A stretch of DNA of 64,000 nt from Bacillota bacterium. GTDB taxonomy: Bacteria; Bacillota; Clostridia; Oscillospirales; Ruminococcaceae. The translations under genes were made by a program, and so were the position numbers. This document shows, piece after piece, positions 34,463 through 43,586 of the stretch; positions within the stretch are counted from its first letter, which is position 1; the number at the start of each line of letters is the position of its first letter. The notes beneath the pieces were generated by a model that saw only the letters and a program-made list of their open reading frames with translations, was not told where the DNA came from and did not search any database. The stretch is taken from positions 248,001-312,000 of the forward strand of contig JAEZYS010000003.1 of NCBI GenBank assembly GCA_023418925.1, written 5' to 3'.

Positions 34463-35650
34463 TTAAGCATGCTGCTTGAGCAGCTTGATGCCTTCAGGCA
34501 GCACGGTCTTTCCGTCCACACGCTGGAAAGCGTAGAAGCCGGTCTGCAGGTTGGCGATATGCAGTTCATCCGCACGACGCACGGTTCTGCCGCTTCGGTC
34601 GGCAATCCAGTAATTCTGGAAATCACCGAAAGCAATGGTGTATGCGTTTGCTGCAATGGCTGGCGCATACTGAGAGACATATACCGGGAAGCCGAGCAGA
34701 CGGTCGGGCTGATCAGCCTGTAGCGACGGCTGCCACATATACACGCCGTTGCCGTCTTTCAGTTTGCGAATCCCAGCGAGAGTGTTGCTGGCCAGGAGGA
34801 ATACAGCGTTTTTCTTGTAGCCTTCCTTCAGAGAATAGGTCAGCTCAATGAGTTCATCCGCTGTAATCGCTCCGGCTGCCGCCGTTGTCACACCGACATC
34901 GCCGCCGCTCGCGGTGAAGATGCCCGTGGGCTGGGTGCTGCCTGCACCGACGCAAAAGGCCTGCTCCTCCTTCGCCGCAAAAGCACGGGCGAAATTGTCG
35001 ATGAGATAGTCTTCAAGGTCAAACATGGAATCCTGAAGCAATTCCTCCGAAACCAGTGCTGCCGCACGAAGGGTGTAGGCATCAAGGGAAAGCTGATTGA
35101 AGGTGGGTGTGCTGGGCGTAAATGTGCCGCTTTCCACCACCCAGTCGGCAGAAACATCGGTAAGCGCGACGTTAATCCTGTGGGGCGCCGCTGTGGTGAT
35201 TACCTTAGAAATGGAGCGAATCACGTTCTCACGCTCAAGCGCCCGGACAAGATTTCTGTCGAACTCAATCGGAACAAGATAACCGCCAGTGGAGGGAGTG
35301 CCTTCCTCCATGACGTTATGAACGGGACGCCTTCCGCGCACGAGGTTCAGAAAGTCCTCGCGGTATTCGGCGGTTGCTCTGAAGTGGACGGGTTTTCCAT
35401 CCTGTGCGTTGGGTTTTGCCGTGATGGGAGAGCTGGTGGGCTGTGCCATAGCGGTGTCTCTTGCCACGCGGTCTTCCTCAAGGGCAATCTGACGCGCCAT
35501 CGAGTCCACATCCGCCAGCATCTTGTCGTAGGTAGCATTATCCTCTGTGGAGAGGACGCCATCCTTGGCACGGGTGTCAAGGAACGCCTTTGCCGCGTCC
35601 CATGCCTTTGCGCGTTTTTCACGCATTTCAAGTACCTTTTTCATAATCAA
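34463..35650 (-). CDS. Major capsid protein, HK97 fold
   Basis: The protein has 395 residues. A scaffold-like coiled N-terminus (residues 1-95) is followed by STGGYLVPIEFDRNLVRALE and the HK97 E-loop and P-domain blocks, with LGFPVYVSQYAPAIAANAYT near the C-terminus. The N-terminal part is probably removed by the ClpP-like protease encoded just upstream. It builds the icosahedral shell. Confidence 0.9.
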   Translation of the reverse strand: MIMKKVLEMREKRAKAWDAAKAFLDTRAKDGVLSTEDNATYDKMLADVDSMARQIALEEDRVARDTAMAQPTSSPITAKPNAQDGKPVHFRATAEYREDFLNLVRGRRPVHNVMEEGTPSTGGYLVPIEFDRNLVRALERENVIRSISKVITTAAPHRINVALTDVSADWVVESGTFTPSTPTFNQLSLDAYTLRAAALVSEELLQDSMFDLEDYLIDNFARAFAAKEEQAFCVGAGSTQPTGIFTASGGDVGVTTAAAGAITADELIELTYSLKEGYKKNAVFLLASNTLAGIRKLKDGNGVYMWQPSLQADQPDRLLGFPVYVSQYAPAIAANAYTIAFGDFQNYWIADRSGRTVRRADELHIANLQTGFYAFQRVDGKTVLPEGIKLLKQHA

Positions 35651-35659
35651 ATACCTCCG

Positions 35660-36439
35660 TTAAATGTATTTACGGGCCTGCAGTTTCTGCATAGCCGCTT
35701 CGATGGAAACGCCCGTAGGCGAATCCGGCTTCTTTTGCTCCGCCTTCGGAGCTGATTTCGAGATGAGCTTGTTCATCAGCGAATTGGTAACCGCCCTGCG
35801 GCTGAATGCAAAGACCACATTTTCGCTATGACCGCGCTTGGAGTCTTCCAAGATACCATCCACGAAACCCAGCTCGATTGCCTTGTTCGCATTCATCCAG
35901 GTTTCACCGTCCATGAGATGCGATATTTTCGCTCTCGACTGCCCGGTCTTTATTTCATAAGCGTTGATGATAGATTCCTTAACCTCGTCCAGCATTGCGA
36001 TGGCCTTCTGCATTTCCTCGGTATCGCCGATAGCGATTGACATCGGATTGTGAATCATCAGTAGCGCTGTAGGAGCCATAAGCACCTCAGTACCTGCCAT
36101 TGCGATGACCGAAGCGGCACTCGCCGCCAGACCGTCGATTTTCACGGTAACATTGCCTGTGTAGTCCATGAGCATGGTGTAAATCTGTGAAGCCGCCACG
36201 CAATCCCCACCGGGAGAGTTGATCCAAACGACGATATCTCCGTTGCCGGAAAATAGCTCATCTTTGAACATCCGAGGTGTGATTTCATCGCCCCACCAAC
36301 TTTCGTCCGCAATGGTGCCGTCAAGGCAAAGGGTGCGGACACCCGAATCCTCGTCACTGTCCCAGTTCCAGAAATGCGTTTTGTCACGCGCCCTAACGGG
36401 GACTTTGCCTGGGTTTTGCGCCTGATTTGTTTTGTCCAT
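35660..36439 (-). CDS. ClpP-like head maturation protease
   Basis: The protein has 259 residues from the ATG at 36439 (ggaggaaacctcag before it). A longer frame overlaps the portal. INSPGGDCVAASQIYTML and the catalytic Ser in GLAASAASVIAMAG are clear, with the His in MIHNPMSIAIG. It processes the capsid scaffold. Its start overlaps the portal gene's end by 47 bases. Confidence 0.9.
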   Translation of the reverse strand: MDKTNQAQNPGKVPVRARDKTHFWNWDSDEDSGVRTLCLDGTIADESWWGDEITPRMFKDELFSGNGDIVVWINSPGGDCVAASQIYTMLMDYTGNVTVKIDGLAASAASVIAMAGTEVLMAPTALLMIHNPMSIAIGDTEEMQKAIAMLDEVKESIINAYEIKTGQSRAKISHLMDGETWMNANKAIELGFVDGILEDSKRGHSENVVFAFSRRAVTNSLMNKLISKSAPKAEQKKPDSPTGVSIEAAMQKLQARKYI

Positions 36440-37700
36440 CTGAGGTTTCCTCCGTTTCTGTTGTAGTTGTATTTGCGAATGCACCAGCGTCCTGTAATTT
36501 GGTCATCGCACCGTTTATAAGGTAAAGGTCGCCGCCGAGTTCCACCGGTATCCGGTCGAGGTTTTCAAGCTGTCTGATATCATTTGCGCTCATCCAGCCA
36601 TTTTGCCGTGCCGTGGCATAGCCCGTCATGCGGCTTGCGTAATCTCCGCGAAGAAGTCCATCCACATTAAATTTGGTGAATACATCTTTCTTTTCACTTT
36701 CGAGCAGGAGTGATTTGTTCATCGCCTGTTCCCAGCGGATGACCCACGGGTCGAGTGTGTATTTCACAAACTCAAGTGACTGTTGCTCAATGTTGGAGAA
36801 CGAGGATTTTTCCAAATCCGCAAGCATGTGGGGCGGCACTCGGAAGATACGGGCGATTTCGTTTATCTGAAATTTCCGTGTTTCCAAAAACTGCGCTTGT
36901 TCCGGCGATATAGCTATGGGTGTGTACTTGAGGCCCTCCTCCAGCACGGCAATTTTATTGCTGTTGTTACTGCCGCCGAAGGTGGACTGCCAGCTTTGCC
37001 TTATTCGCTCAGGGTCCTTTATGGTGCCGGGGTGTTCCAATACTCCGCCCGGAGCCGCGCCATTGGCAAAGAATTTAGCACCGTATTCTTCAGCGGCGAT
37101 GGCAAGACCTACGGCATTTTTGGCCATTGCTATGGGTGAGTATCCGACCAGCCCATCAAAGCCCAAACCGAGAATATGCAAAACATCACTCGGTGCGAGG
37201 ATAATATCATGTGGTTTATTCTTGCTAACGTCCGGTGCGTCATCACCGCTTTTCCGGTAGCGGTAATACAGCCGCCCCTGCGAATCCCGGTCGACCGTCA
37301 TGCGGTCGGGCATGAGCGGATACAGCGCCACAACATCGCCACGGGCATTGCGGATAATCTGTGCATAGGCGTTACCCGTCAGCAGAAGGTGGTTCATCAT
37401 GGTTTCTCGAAACACGAAGCTGGTCATCTCCGGGTTTGGCTCGTCGTGCAGCACACGCCATAGTGGGTGATCAAGATATTTGTCTTTGCTGCCATCGTCG
37501 CCGTATTTATACACAAACAGTGGCAGGCCTGCGATTGCTTCGGATAAAATACGGACACAGGAGTAAACCGCAGTCATCTGCATGGCTGTTCTTTCATTGA
37601 CAACCTTGCCGGAGGACGAGCCGCCCCATAGAAAGCTGGTTCCGCCGCTTAAGTTTTTAGGCTTGTCGCGGGCTTTGAATATTCCTTGAAAGATGTTCAT
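36393..37700 (-). CDS. Portal protein
   Basis: The protein has 435 residues. TAVYSCVRILSEAIAGLPLF and MNHLLLTGNAYAQIIRN are typical of the HK97 portal family, and RIFRVPPHMLADLEKSSFSN is the conserved C-terminal block. Twelve copies form the DNA entry channel at one capsid vertex and dock the terminase. Confidence 0.9.
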   Translation of the reverse strand: MNIFQGIFKARDKPKNLSGGTSFLWGGSSSGKVVNERTAMQMTAVYSCVRILSEAIAGLPLFVYKYGDDGSKDKYLDHPLWRVLHDEPNPEMTSFVFRETMMNHLLLTGNAYAQIIRNARGDVVALYPLMPDRMTVDRDSQGRLYYRYRKSGDDAPDVSKNKPHDIILAPSDVLHILGLGFDGLVGYSPIAMAKNAVGLAIAAEEYGAKFFANGAAPGGVLEHPGTIKDPERIRQSWQSTFGGSNNSNKIAVLEEGLKYTPIAISPEQAQFLETRKFQINEIARIFRVPPHMLADLEKSSFSNIEQQSLEFVKYTLDPWVIRWEQAMNKSLLLESEKKDVFTKFNVDGLLRGDYASRMTGYATARQNGWMSANDIRQLENLDRIPVELGGDLYLINGAMTKLQDAGAFANTTTTETEETSDGQNKSGAKPRQSPR

Positions 37701-37716
37701 AGGCAGTTACCTCCAA

Positions 37717-39357
37717 TTAAAAAACGAGCAGACCGCGTGTGTCATACACGCTTTCGCCCGTATCGTTGCCGCACCGGATCGCTCTATCCAGTGCCATAAT
37801 AGTCGCCACAGCACCGTCGATTTTCTCGGTGGATTTTTCTTTATCCGCCTTTATATTGCCGGCAGGGTCGGTGCGGATGAAGATGTTATCCATCATCCAG
37901 CGCAGTACCGGGTGACCGCCATGGGCGAGTTTTTCTTCCAGCGTCAGCTTCATCAGCTCTTTGGTCGGAGGGGACATATCCTTAAAACCCTGACCAAAAG
38001 GAATGACCGTGAAGCCCATGCCTTCGAGGTTTTGTACCATCTGAACAGCTCCCCAGCGGTCAAAAGCAATTTCACGGATGTTATATTTTGTACCAAGGTC
38101 TTCGATAAAAGCTTCGATGAATCCGTAATGCACCACGTTGCCCTCGGTGGTTTGCAGAAAACCCTGCTTATTCCAGAGATCGTAATTCACATGGTCGCGC
38201 CGAACGCGCAGGTCGATATTGTCCTCCGGTATCCAGAAGTACGGCAGAACGCAATATTTGTCATCCTCATCAATGGGTGGAAAAACAAGCACAAAGGCGG
38301 TAATATCGGTAGAAGACGAGAGGTCAAGCCCTCCGTAGCAGACACGCCCTTCAAGCGACTTTTCATCCAAGGGGAACGCACAAGCATCCCATTTATCCAT
38401 CGGCATCCAGCGCACGGATTGTTTGACCCATTGGTTCAGCCGAAGCTGCCGGAAGCTGTTCTCCTCGGCAGGATTCTGCTTTGCAGATTCAAAAGCTGCC
38501 CTGACCTTATCCATACCGACCGTAATACCGAGGGAGGGGTTCGCTTTCTTCCAGACCTTGGGGTCCGTCCAGTCATCCTCCTGCGCCGCACCGTATATGA
38601 CCGGATAAAAGGTGGGGTCACGCTTTCTGCCATCGATAATATCCAGCGCCTTCTGATGTACCTCCCAGCAAATACTGTTCTGGTTATCCCCGGCGGTGGT
38701 GATAAGGAAATACAGTGGCTGCATTCTCGCATCTCCGCTGCCCTTGGTCATAACATCAAAAAGTTTTCTGTTCGGTTGGGTATGCAGTTCATCAAATACC
38801 ACACCGTGAGTATTAAAACCGTGCTTGTTGCCGACATCGGCGGACAGCACCTGGTAGATGCTCCCGGTTGGCTGATAGATGAGTCGCTTGGTTGCATCCA
38901 GTATTTTAACGCGCTTGGAGAGTGCAGGACACATTCGCACCATATCTGCCGCCACATTAAAAACAATGGACGCTTGATTTCGGTCAGCGGCACAGCCGTA
39001 AACCTCGGCGCGTTCTTCGTTGTCGCCGCAGGTGAGAAGCAGTGCGACGGCCGCCGCAAGCTCACTTTTGCCCATCTTCTTCGGGATCTCCACATAGGCG
39101 GTATTAAACTGCCGATAGCCGTTAGGCTTCAGAGTACCGAACACATCACGGATAATTTGCTCTTGCCAATCGATGAGTTCAAAGGGTTTGCCAGCCCAGG
39201 TGCCTTTGGTATGAGCGAGGGCTTCGACAAAAGCCACAGCATAGTCGGCGGAGGCTTTGTCGTAAACCGAATCAGTGGCTTTAAACCGTGTCTGTTTATA
39301 TTTCTTTAGCTTTCTGATACCCGCCGCCTCCTTCCGAGCATAAAAATAGACCGCCAT
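37717..39357 (-). CDS. Terminase large subunit
   Basis: The protein has about 546 residues. YVEIPKKMGKSELAAAVALL holds the ATPase Walker A-like motif, GVVFDELHTQPN the Walker B region with its catalytic Glu, and GGLDLSSSTDITAFVLVF the first nuclease Asp. A further Asp occurs in the REIAFDRWG segment. It translocates and cuts DNA during packaging. The ATG at 39357 and a TTG at 39372 are both possible starts. Confidence 0.9.
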   Translation of the reverse strand: MAVYFYARKEAAGIRKLKKYKQTRFKATDSVYDKASADYAVAFVEALAHTKGTWAGKPFELIDWQEQIIRDVFGTLKPNGYRQFNTAYVEIPKKMGKSELAAAVALLLTCGDNEERAEVYGCAADRNQASIVFNVAADMVRMCPALSKRVKILDATKRLIYQPTGSIYQVLSADVGNKHGFNTHGVVFDELHTQPNRKLFDVMTKGSGDARMQPLYFLITTAGDNQNSICWEVHQKALDIIDGRKRDPTFYPVIYGAAQEDDWTDPKVWKKANPSLGITVGMDKVRAAFESAKQNPAEENSFRQLRLNQWVKQSVRWMPMDKWDACAFPLDEKSLEGRVCYGGLDLSSSTDITAFVLVFPPIDEDDKYCVLPYFWIPEDNIDLRVRRDHVNYDLWNKQGFLQTTEGNVVHYGFIEAFIEDLGTKYNIREIAFDRWGAVQMVQNLEGMGFTVIPFGQGFKDMSPPTKELMKLTLEEKLAHGGHPVLRWMMDNIFIRTDPAGNIKADKEKSTEKIDGAVATIMALDRAIRCGNDTGESVYDTRGLLVF

Positions 39358-39432
39358 CGGCAGTCCCGTCAAAATCTATCTGTACGAGATACAGCCCCAT
39401 GCAGGGCAGAATCTCGGCTGTTTTGTTGTTTG

Positions 39433-39618
39433 TTATGGTCTGTGTTCCAGTTTTACGTCCTCGCCATCAAAGTGGATGATGTAGCGGGTTTCGAACCGCT
39501 CACTTGGGAGCCTGACGATTATCCGCAATTCGCCGTTTTCGAAGGCGTTGTAGGTTCGCAGGATTTTCGCTCCCGTGGGAAGCTGCTCTTGAACCTGCTG
39601 CCATTGTTTTTCGGTCAT
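39433..39618 (-). CDS. Small phage protein of unknown function
   Basis: The protein has 61 residues from the ATG at 39618 (cggaggaaacgaaaa before it). A longer frame back to 39696 runs through a repeat and is not needed. It has a helix (EKQWQQVQEQLP) and a beta hairpin (RLPSERFETRYIIHFDGE). No family is recognised beyond similar small proteins near terminases. Confidence 0.5.
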   Translation of the reverse strand: MTEKQWQQVQEQLPTGAKILRTYNAFENGELRIIVRLPSERFETRYIIHFDGEDVKLEHRP

Positions 39619-39659
39619 TTTTCGTTTCCTCCGTTTAGTATGGTTTCCCTTTCGGTAGT

Positions 39660-39698
39660 GACATATTAACTCTGAAAGCACACTATATCCAGTCAATT
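39660..39698 (-). repeat. 39-bp repeat, copy C
   Basis: The plus-strand sequence starts gacatattaactctgaaag and ends tccagtcaatt, matching copies A and B at both ends. It lies 42 bases upstream of the gene starting at 39618. After the repeat, the minus strand continues cactaccgaaa, shared with copy B. Confidence 0.6.
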
Positions 39699-39772
39699 AC
39701 GCGATAAATCCGGGCATAAACTACACGAAATTTTAAGCAGTTATTGCCGTATAAATTGTGTAATTTACAGCC

Positions 39773-39949
39773 TTATTCCTTGCCTGTGAGGATAAAGCGG
39801 ACGTATTTATCCTTATTTTCCTCAAGAAAAATAACCAGTTCAAAGAAGTTCATTTCATGGGCAATGCGCTGGACGGTGCGGGTATCGAACATATTGGTAA
39901 GTCCGGTATCCCGGACGGCGAGAATTTGCTCTTTCACTTTATCTTCCAT
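39773..39949 (-). CDS. DUF5049 small phage protein
   Basis: The protein has 58 residues from MEDKVKEQIL at 39949. The blocks AVRDTGLTNMFDT and NFFELVIFLEENKDKYVRFI match DUF5049, found in the same position in related clostridial prophages. Function is unknown. The start overlaps the next gene by 11 bases. Confidence 0.65.
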   Translation of the reverse strand: MEDKVKEQILAVRDTGLTNMFDTRTVQRIAHEMNFFELVIFLEENKDKYVRFILTGKE

Positions 39950-40184
39950 CGTCAGCATCCTCCAGCTTTCGACATAAATCCTCTCCGTAGACCACTTGAA
40001 GCGAACTGCCGTTGTCCCACGAGACTCCCAAACTGCCGATGTCGTCGACATACCGCACGGTGCCTTTTGTGCCAACCGGAGGCGCCCCAGGGTCGTCCAT
40101 TCGAAGAAGCTCTACACGGCAGCCGATTGGGTACTGTTTACGGATACGCTCTACAGTTTCTCTTGAAGGAAAATTATTGTTCAT
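39939..40184 (-). CDS. DUF4314 protein
   Basis: The protein has 81 residues. RIRKQYPIGCRVELLRMDD, then PVGTKGTVRYVDDIG and LGVSWDNGSSLQVVYGED form a small SH3-like barrel characteristic of DUF4314. It may bind nucleic acid or protein partners. It overlaps both neighbours by about 11 bases, so the small genes are one translation unit. Confidence 0.7.
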   Translation of the reverse strand: MNNNFPSRETVERIRKQYPIGCRVELLRMDDPGAPPVGTKGTVRYVDDIGSLGVSWDNGSSLQVVYGEDLCRKLEDADDGR

Positions 40185-40995
40185 CGCCGGTTACCTCGCT
40201 TTTCGGAGTTTTAAATGCAGAGCTGCCTGTCAGGTTCCGGAGCAGGATTTTGCGCTCCTCCTTGTATGCCGCTCCGATGAAGCCCAGCCGCAGAAGAAAG
40301 CAGCGGAAAGCGTATTTATCGTTGTCTGTTTCTTTTTCTTTGGCGGTGACTCGTTTCTGTACCCGTGCCATTTCGCAAAGGGCAGTGACGAAATGTGTGT
40401 ATGCCTTGACGGCGTCCGGGTCAGTGCCATCCCCAAACCACGGGAATCCGACCTTGTCATCTGTTATTTCGAGTTCGAGCGTTTCCGTGCCGAGAGCCTT
40501 TTTAATGAGGTTACTTTTGCTTTCAACCAGTCGCTTGAGGTTGTCGAGTGCTGTGTCGGAAAAGGAGGAGCGCGGCATTTCAATCACCAGCCCGATGTCC
40601 TCGTAGGGTTCTGGAACATCACTTGCCTGCATCCCGTTTTCACCCTGGAAGTCCTCACGGCGGGTACGCCCAAGCCCCAGCTCCTCCCGTCCATCCATCC
40701 GCAAATCCTCGAAGATGGGAATCGCACCCATACCACCCAGGCCGCTCTCGTAGGTGTCGGGTTCGTCGTAGTGGCGGGTGTCGCGGTCGGCGTCAAAGCC
40801 CGCTTGGTGGAGGGCATCCTCCAAGTCGAGGTTGTCGGGGCCTGTGAGTGTGCCGCCCTTGTCGATGTGGTAGCCGCCCACCTCGTAGGCAAAGGTTGGG
40901 GCTCCGAGGTATTTGGTTGGGGCGTTTAGCAACGTGCTGATTGCTCCGACCAGTGATTTGCTTTCGCTGCCTGTTACATTGTATTTGAGTTCCAC
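40174..40995 (-). CDS. Conserved phage protein, unknown function
   Basis: The protein has 273 residues. The N-terminal 60 (ELKYNVTGSESKSLVGAIST, APTFAYEVGGYHIDKGGTL) are found in clostridial prophages in this place, sometimes annotated as virulence-related. The middle has acidic low-complexity segments, and the C-terminal half is helical. There is no catalytic motif that I can defend. A 38-bp repeat precedes it. Confidence 0.5.
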   Translation of the reverse strand: MELKYNVTGSESKSLVGAISTLLNAPTKYLGAPTFAYEVGGYHIDKGGTLTGPDNLDLEDALHQAGFDADRDTRHYDEPDTYESGLGGMGAIPIFEDLRMDGREELGLGRTRREDFQGENGMQASDVPEPYEDIGLVIEMPRSSFSDTALDNLKRLVESKSNLIKKALGTETLELEITDDKVGFPWFGDGTDPDAVKAYTHFVTALCEMARVQKRVTAKEKETDNDKYAFRCFLLRLGFIGAAYKEERKILLRNLTGSSAFKTPKSEVTGDEQ

Positions 40996-41022
40996 TTTTC
41001 AAACCGCCTTTCGTTTTGGTAG

Positions 41023-41061
41023 TCACATATTCGCTCTAAACCGCTTATATAGCAAGTCATT
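41023..41061 (-). repeat. 38-bp repeat, copy B
   Basis: The plus-strand sequence cacatattcgctctaaacc ... agcaagtcatt is almost the same as copy A at 20033-20070. Here it is not coding. It stands 28 bases upstream of the gene starting at 40995. Just beyond, the minus strand reads gactaccaaaa, shared with copy C. Confidence 0.65.
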
Positions 41062-41167
41062 TCAAGCGATTTCTGTAAAGAATACTGTACCGATTATTCG
41101 GCGGTATCTTGTGTAGATAACACAATGCTTGACAGAACAAAACAGACGCATGGTAAAATATTAGCTT

Positions 41168-42427
41168 TCATTGGAAAGAAGGCTGAGCGTTAATTTGCCC
41201 ATCGGAGGTCACCTCCGCATATTTCATCGTGGCACCGTCACGAACAACGGAAGCGGCATCGGCACTGCCGACCTGCTCGATATACCGCTTTACAATAACA
41301 TCGCAGTATTTTTCGTCGAGTTCTATTGTGAAGCAAACCCTATCAGATTGCTCACATGCGATAAGCGTAGAACCACTGCCGCCGAAAGGATCGAGCACGA
41401 TGCAGTTTGTCAGGCTGCTGTTCATAATGGGATAGGCTACAAGTGCAATAGGCTTCATGGTAGGATGGTCGGCGTTTTTCTTCGGCTTTTCAAACTCCCA
41501 GATGGTGGTCTGCTTGCGGTCTGTATACCAGTTGTGCTTGCCTTTTTTCTTCCAACCGAACAGCACCGGTTCGTGCTGCCATTGGTATGGTGAACGCCCA
41601 AGCACCAGCGACGGCTTTTTCCAGATGCAGCACCCGGAAAGCTGGAAGCCAGCGTCCGAGAATGCCTTGCGGAAGTTCAGCCCCTCGGTGTCGGCGTGAA
41701 AAACATAAATGGAAGCGTCCTGCGCCATCGCTGCCTCGGTATTCGTAAACGCCGCAAGCAGGAAGTCATAGAACGCTTCATTACCCATGTTGTCGTTTTT
41801 AATTTTTCCCGCCGTTCCTTCATAGTTGACGTTGTACGGCGGATCGGTTACCACCAGATTTGCCAGCTTGCCGTCCATCAGAGAGGTAAAAGTTTCGGCT
41901 TTGGTGGAGTCACCGCAGACCAGCCGATGCCGACCGAGTAGCCACACATCGCCCGGTTTGGTGAGTGCAGGCTTTTGAAGTTCGGCATCCACATCAAAAT
42001 CGTCGTCTTTAATGCCATCCTTGAGCGAATCCTTGAAAAGGTCGTCAATCTCTCCAAGGTCGAAACCAGTGAGCGATACATCAAAGTCCGCACCCTGCAG
42101 GTCGGCAATGAGGAGAGCCAGCTTATCTTTGTCCCAGTCACCGCTGATTTTATTGAGCGCAACATTGAGCGCCTTTTCCTTTTCGGCGTCCATTTCGACT
42201 ACCACGCACTCAACTTCGGTAATACCCATATCAAGCAGGACCTTCAAACGCTGGTGACCGCCAACAACGTGAGAAGTGGTCTTATTCCATATAATGGGTT
42301 CGACATAGCCGAACTCTTCAAGAGAGCGTTTTAGCTTTTCGTATTCCGGGTCACCTGGCTTGAGGTCTTTTCTGGGGTTATAGTCGGCGGGGATGAGCCG
42401 CTCAGTCTGAATCTTTTCTATCAGCAT
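41168..42427 (-). CDS. ParB-like domain fused to a DNA methyltransferase
   Basis: The protein has 419 residues. The N-terminal 100 form a ParB/Srx-like fold (NPRKDLKPGDPEYEKL, VGGHQRLKVLLDMG). The C-terminal part is a beta-class amino-methyltransferase with DPPYNVNYEG (motif IV) before FGGSGSTLIACEQSDR (motif I), so it makes N6-methyladenine or N4-methylcytosine. It probably protects phage DNA from host restriction or marks packaging sites. It overlaps metK by 26 bases. Confidence 0.85.
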   Translation of the reverse strand: MLIEKIQTERLIPADYNPRKDLKPGDPEYEKLKRSLEEFGYVEPIIWNKTTSHVVGGHQRLKVLLDMGITEVECVVVEMDAEKEKALNVALNKISGDWDKDKLALLIADLQGADFDVSLTGFDLGEIDDLFKDSLKDGIKDDDFDVDAELQKPALTKPGDVWLLGRHRLVCGDSTKAETFTSLMDGKLANLVVTDPPYNVNYEGTAGKIKNDNMGNEAFYDFLLAAFTNTEAAMAQDASIYVFHADTEGLNFRKAFSDAGFQLSGCCIWKKPSLVLGRSPYQWQHEPVLFGWKKKGKHNWYTDRKQTTIWEFEKPKKNADHPTMKPIALVAYPIMNSSLTNCIVLDPFGGSGSTLIACEQSDRVCFTIELDEKYCDVIVKRYIEQVGSADAASVVRDGATMKYAEVTSDGQINAQPSFQ

Positions 42428-43583
42428 ATTTCTCCGCCGCCTTTCTCAGTTCTTTGTAATGAACACTGCCGTCCTCCCACGGGAACAGACAAGAATTGAA
42501 ATGTCCGTAAACTGCCGTGTCCTCGTAGATGGCATTGCGTAGCCGCAGTTTTTCGATGATTGCCGCAGGACGTAGGTTGAGCACGGACAGCACAATTTCA
42601 CGCAGTTCCTCATTGGTGAGAGTGCTCGTACCGAAAGCGTCGATGTCAACCGCCACAGGGTCCGCCTTTCCGATGGCATAAGAAAGAGCGACCTCGCATC
42701 TTTCAGCCAAGTCGCTCCATGCGATATTTTTTGCGATGTACCGCGCCATGTATGCGCCGCTTCGGTCGACCTTCGTCGGGTCTTTACCGGAAAATGCTCC
42801 GCCGCCGTGGAGAGCAAGCCCTCCATAAGTGTCCACCATCATCTTTCTGCCCGTCAGCCCGGTATCAGCGGCGGGTCCGCCCTCGACAAATCTGCCGGAA
42901 GGATTGATGAAAATTTCGGTGTCATCGTCAAATGGAAAGTCCTCGAAGCACTGCCAGAGCACATTCTGTTTGATGTCCGAGTAAAGCTGTTCCTGTGTTT
43001 TATCCTTGTCGTGCTGAACGGAAACCACAATGGTTTTCACACGCTTAGGTCTACCATCCTCATATTCCACCGTGACCTGTGATTTGCCGTCTGGCAAAAT
43101 ACCTTTGACGATTTTGTCCTTGCGAACGGTATCCACACGCTTGCAAATTCTGTGCGCCAGCACCAGCGGAAGCGGAAGCATCTCGCGGGTTTCATTGGTG
43201 GCATAACCGTAAACGGTGCCTTGGTCCCCGGCGCCGAGAGATGAGTAGCGTTCCTCACTGCCATTACGGGCTTCAAGGGCGGTGGTCACTCCGGCGTCGA
43301 TATCCTTGCTCTGTTTATGGACGAACACAAAAACCGTGAACTTCCATGGGTTATAGCCGACCTTGCGGAGGACTTCACGTACCTCCCAGCGGATGTCGAC
43401 TTTACCATCGCAGGTGATCTCGCCCGCAACGATGATTCTTCCCTTGGTTGCCATGACCTCGCAGGCGACACGGGAGGATTTGTCTTTGCGCAGACAGGCA
43501 TCAAGGATGCTGTCAGCAATGAGGTCGCATAGTTTATCCGGGTGTCCGGAGCAGACGCTCTCTGCTGTTTTATAAGTAATCAT
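42402..43583 (-). CDS. metK: Phage-encoded S-adenosylmethionine synthetase
   Basis: The protein has 393 residues. The ATP-binding SSLGAGDQGTVYGYA and the phosphate-binding GGGAFSGKDPTKVDRSGAY are both intact, as is the N-terminal SGHPDKLCDLIADSIL. The enzyme makes SAM from methionine and ATP. It overlaps the methyltransferase gene that would use SAM and lies 4 bases after the small terminase. Host-like genes of this kind in prophages suggest a demand for SAM during lytic growth. Confidence 0.95.
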   Translation of the reverse strand: MITYKTAESVCSGHPDKLCDLIADSILDACLRKDKSSRVACEVMATKGRIIVAGEITCDGKVDIRWEVREVLRKVGYNPWKFTVFVFVHKQSKDIDAGVTTALEARNGSEERYSSLGAGDQGTVYGYATNETREMLPLPLVLAHRICKRVDTVRKDKIVKGILPDGKSQVTVEYEDGRPKRVKTIVVSVQHDKDKTQEQLYSDIKQNVLWQCFEDFPFDDDTEIFINPSGRFVEGGPAADTGLTGRKMMVDTYGGLALHGGGAFSGKDPTKVDRSGAYMARYIAKNIAWSDLAERCEVALSYAIGKADPVAVDIDAFGTSTLTNEELREIVLSVLNLRPAAIIEKLRLRNAIYEDTAVYGHFNSCLFPWEDGSVHYKELRKAAEKYADRKDSD

Positions 43584-43586
43584 ATG

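Noticed and set aside
37693..39309. 538-codon plus-strand ORF
   Set aside because: It lies opposite the large terminase and has no family blocks. It is a shadow frame.
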